DNA of 64,000 nt from Pseudomonadota bacterium (GTDB lineage: Bacteria; Pseudomonadota; Gammaproteobacteria; Burkholderiales; Rhodocyclaceae). Position numbers and translations under genes: made by a program. The stretch covers positions 1 through 64,000 of the forward strand of contig JAGTRW010000017.1 of NCBI GenBank assembly GCA_018262095.1, given 5' to 3'. This document shows positions 63,977-64,000 of the stretch, piece after piece (positions within the stretch are counted from its first letter, which is position 1; every line of letters starts with the position of its first letter). The notes beneath the pieces were generated by a model. It had not been told where the DNA came from. It saw only the letters and a list, made by a program, of their open reading frames with translations, and searched no databases.

Positions 63977-64000
63977 ATGGAACTTCGTCATCTCAGATAC
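63977..64000 (+). CDS. LysR family regulator, first 8 codons only
   Basis: The window ends in MELRHLRY, a very common LysR opening (usually continuing F.AVAE). It lies about 50 bases after tctA, with a small GCCGC/GCGGC stem between. Too short to classify; it would be a plausible regulator of the tct operon. Confidence 0.5.

Overview
The window is GC-rich, gene-dense bacterial chromosome that reads as a nitrogen-fixing betaproteobacterium, most likely of the Rhodocyclales (Azoarcus / Dechloromonas / Propionivibrio / Accumulibacter-like). This placement is inferred from the nif gene order with NifA/sigma-54 signals, Bug-family tricarboxylate transport, the urea ABC transporter and the general protein style; no rRNA or other taxonomic marker lies in the window. 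Most of the window concerns acquisition of nitrogen from poor sources.

Region 1 (about 0.1-8.5 kb, minus strand) is one long run: an FCD-type GntR regulator, a four-part polar amino-acid-type ABC transporter, allantoicase, ureidoglycolate lyase, then ureD-ureA-ureB-ureC. It would import a ureide (probably allantoate), cut it to glyoxylate plus two ureas, and hydrolyse the urea. ureEFG would lie beyond the left edge. A GcvA-like LysR gene and an unrecognised 112-aa ORF follow.

Region 2 (10.2-23.3 kb) carries the urea ABC transporter urtABCDE, a chemoreceptor, and a two-component pair. The sensor is an NCS1 (purine/allantoin/hydantoin-type) permease fused to a histidine kinase and receiver. 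Its partner is a LuxR-type response regulator. Two near-identical palindromes of 7-2-7 geometry lie upstream of urtA and urtB and are good candidates for the regulator's sites. This is the most interesting circuit in the window.

Region 3 (23.4-31.8 kb) is a nif block. nifQ (with a GNAT gene) diverges from nifE-nifN-nifX-rseC-(DUF269)-(DUF683)-fdxB-nifU-nifS. The divergent control region holds two perfect TGT-N10-ACA NifA boxes and GG-N10-GC sigma-54 promoters on both strands. A 163-bp palindromic MITE-like element sits between nifU and nifS.

Region 4 (32.2-38.8 kb) has a LysR gene divergent from a catabolic-looking operon: ketopantoate-reductase-like, VOC, MaoC dehydratase, CoA-transferase, shikimate-dehydrogenase-like and type II dehydroquinase-like proteins, and a lone TRAP-type binding protein. 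The substrate is unknown. About 760 bp of repeat-rich non-coding DNA follows.

Region 5 (39.5-53.6 kb, all minus) holds phzF-like, a YaiI/DUF188 protein, an AI-2E family transporter, a HI0933/BaiN-like flavoprotein, murI and a PACE efflux gene. Next comes a three-gene signalling operon (periplasmic binding protein, hybrid histidine kinase, REC-REC-PAS-GGDEF-EAL-REC), then RidA and class I fumarase.

Region 6 (53.8-63.9 kb) holds an iron-uptake unit (TonB-dependent siderophore receptor, PepSY membrane protein, TonB, ExbB, ExbD). It is divergent from a tctC - FAD oxidoreductase - tctB - tctA operon. The first eight codons of a LysR gene end the window.

Several dispersed non-coding repeat families occupy the intergenic spaces. 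I saw no rRNA, tRNA, CRISPR array or intact insertion sequence.
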